In this document: positions 63,431-64,000 of the stretch, piece by piece | Position numbering within the stretch: position 1 is the stretch's first letter | Layout: each line of letters starts with the position of its first letter | Assembly (NCBI GenBank): GCA_964036195.1 | Contig: OZ038450.1 | Location: 26,724,794-26,788,793, forward strand | Direction: 5' to 3' | Source of the DNA: Sphaerolaimus hirsutus | Taxonomy: Eukaryota; Nematoda; Chromadorea; Monhysterida; Sphaerolaimidae | DNA length: 64,000 bases | The notes under the pieces: model-generated | The model's database searches: none | Told to the model about the DNA's origin: nothing | What the model saw: the letters and a program-made list of their open reading frames with translations, nothing else | Position numbers and translations under genes: made by a program

Positions 63431-63543
63431 CGCGCGCCGGTGAGAGTGCCTCTTCTCCTGCGCTTTCCTCTTCCTTTTAATCTCTTCATTTTCATCCTGC
63501 TGTACGAGTCTCTTGGCATTGTTATGCAACTGCCGAATTTTGT
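63431..63543 (-). CDS. Lysine-rich protein gene, first recognised exon
   Basis: The acceptor AAATTGCAG precedes ACAAAATTCGG at 63543; the donor is GCGCG before GTAAAT. After two bases completing an upstream codon it reads KIRQLHNNAKRLVQQDENEE then a basic run (IKRKRKAQEKRHSHRRA). It ends in phase 0, matching the next exon. A family c MITE (about 63290-63414) fills the intron. Earlier exons would lie right of this point or beyond the window. Confidence 0.55.
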
Positions 63544-63604
63544 CTGCAATTTTGTTAATTTACATTTGTTAATTAATCATTTACAGCGTGTTTATACATG
63601 TACG

Positions 63605-64000
63605 TGTCCAAGGATGTAGCCAGGGGGGGGCAGCCGCCCCCCCCTTCCCGGGTTGGACAAAAAATATGCCAGAAATGGCACTTCCATAAACCAATTCTGT
63701 TGGTAGTTAGGAAAAATTTTGCGAGCAAGCGCGCATTTCATCACCCTACAAATATATTTCATTGATACCTCTAGTTTGGGACAAAAAGGCACCCAGAATC
63801 TGTCCCTGTCACTGTATATGAATGTGAAATACGTAAATACATGTACAGCAATATTTGGCACCATTGCCAACACCAATGGCGCCATGGTACGGCGCCTAAA
63901 AATGGCGCTGGCACCATGGCGCCATTCCTTTACCACAGGGAGCAAATTTTAGGGGGGGGGGGGGCACTGCCCCCCCTCCCTGTTCGCTGGGCTCCGTATA
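63605..64000. repeat. GC-rich fold-back element at window edge
   Basis: AAGGATGTAGCCAGGGGGGG followed by CAGCCGCCCCCCC is inverted at the window end (GGGGGGGCACTGCCCCCCC...GCTGGGCTCCGTA). A GCGCCATGG-word patch lies at 63868-63935. The element may continue past the window. Confidence 0.6.

Overview
This window looks like gene-poor, repeat-dense nuclear DNA of a metazoan, most likely a marine invertebrate. The grounds are AT-rich sequence, GT-AG introns, a BEL/Pao retrotransposon with an env-like domain, a C-type lectin-like exon, and very many short inverted-repeat elements of the 'CCGTATTT...' type seen in such genomes. I cannot name the species. Most open frames here are shadows of repeats.

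Layout. A direct segmental duplication dominates: copy 1 is about 67-25437 and copy 2 about 35295-54205, some 2-3% diverged where I compared them by eye. A unique 9.9 kb spacer (25438-35294) separates them and unrelated repeat-rich DNA follows (54206-64000). Each copy is an empty-site control for insertions in the other. Copy 1 alone carries a 12.6 kb BEL/Pao element (5722-18343, TSD ACAAT). Copy 2 alone carries a 5.2 kb rearranged Gypsy-like insertion (37476-42688), a probable LINE/SINE fragment (43611-43930) and a hAT-type MITE (44791-45498). The same picture would arise if two haplotypes had been assembled in tandem.

Mobile elements. At least seven families of short non-autonomous elements share hAT-type ends (YARNG, then roughly WTGNNAAA) and 8-bp target-site duplications fitting nYnnnnRn. 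Each family is filled with a different repeated word (AAACGG, GCGCCA, GGCACCG, GGTACGG, AAGCGTAA, TTCGAAAATT, AATAAAAT/TTTTGTAAAA). A second group of fold-back elements (TACCGTATTT... or TACCGTAAATG...) has four word families. Nesting is frequent.

Genes. The BEL element has one long frame fusing Gag, protease, RT, RNase H, integrase and an env-like glycoprotein. Host-type coding pieces are: a minus-strand C-type lectin-like gene fragment in both copies, with a Thr/Glu/Pro repeat exon and a lectin exon joined by matching phase-1 splice sites; a plus-strand two-exon secreted basic peptide gene (26273-26539) broken by a MITE; a minus-strand three-exon lysine-rich protein fragment (62780-63543); an intron-bearing coiled-coil gene piece inside the Gypsy insertion; and small hydrophobic or signal-peptide frames shared by both duplicate copies.
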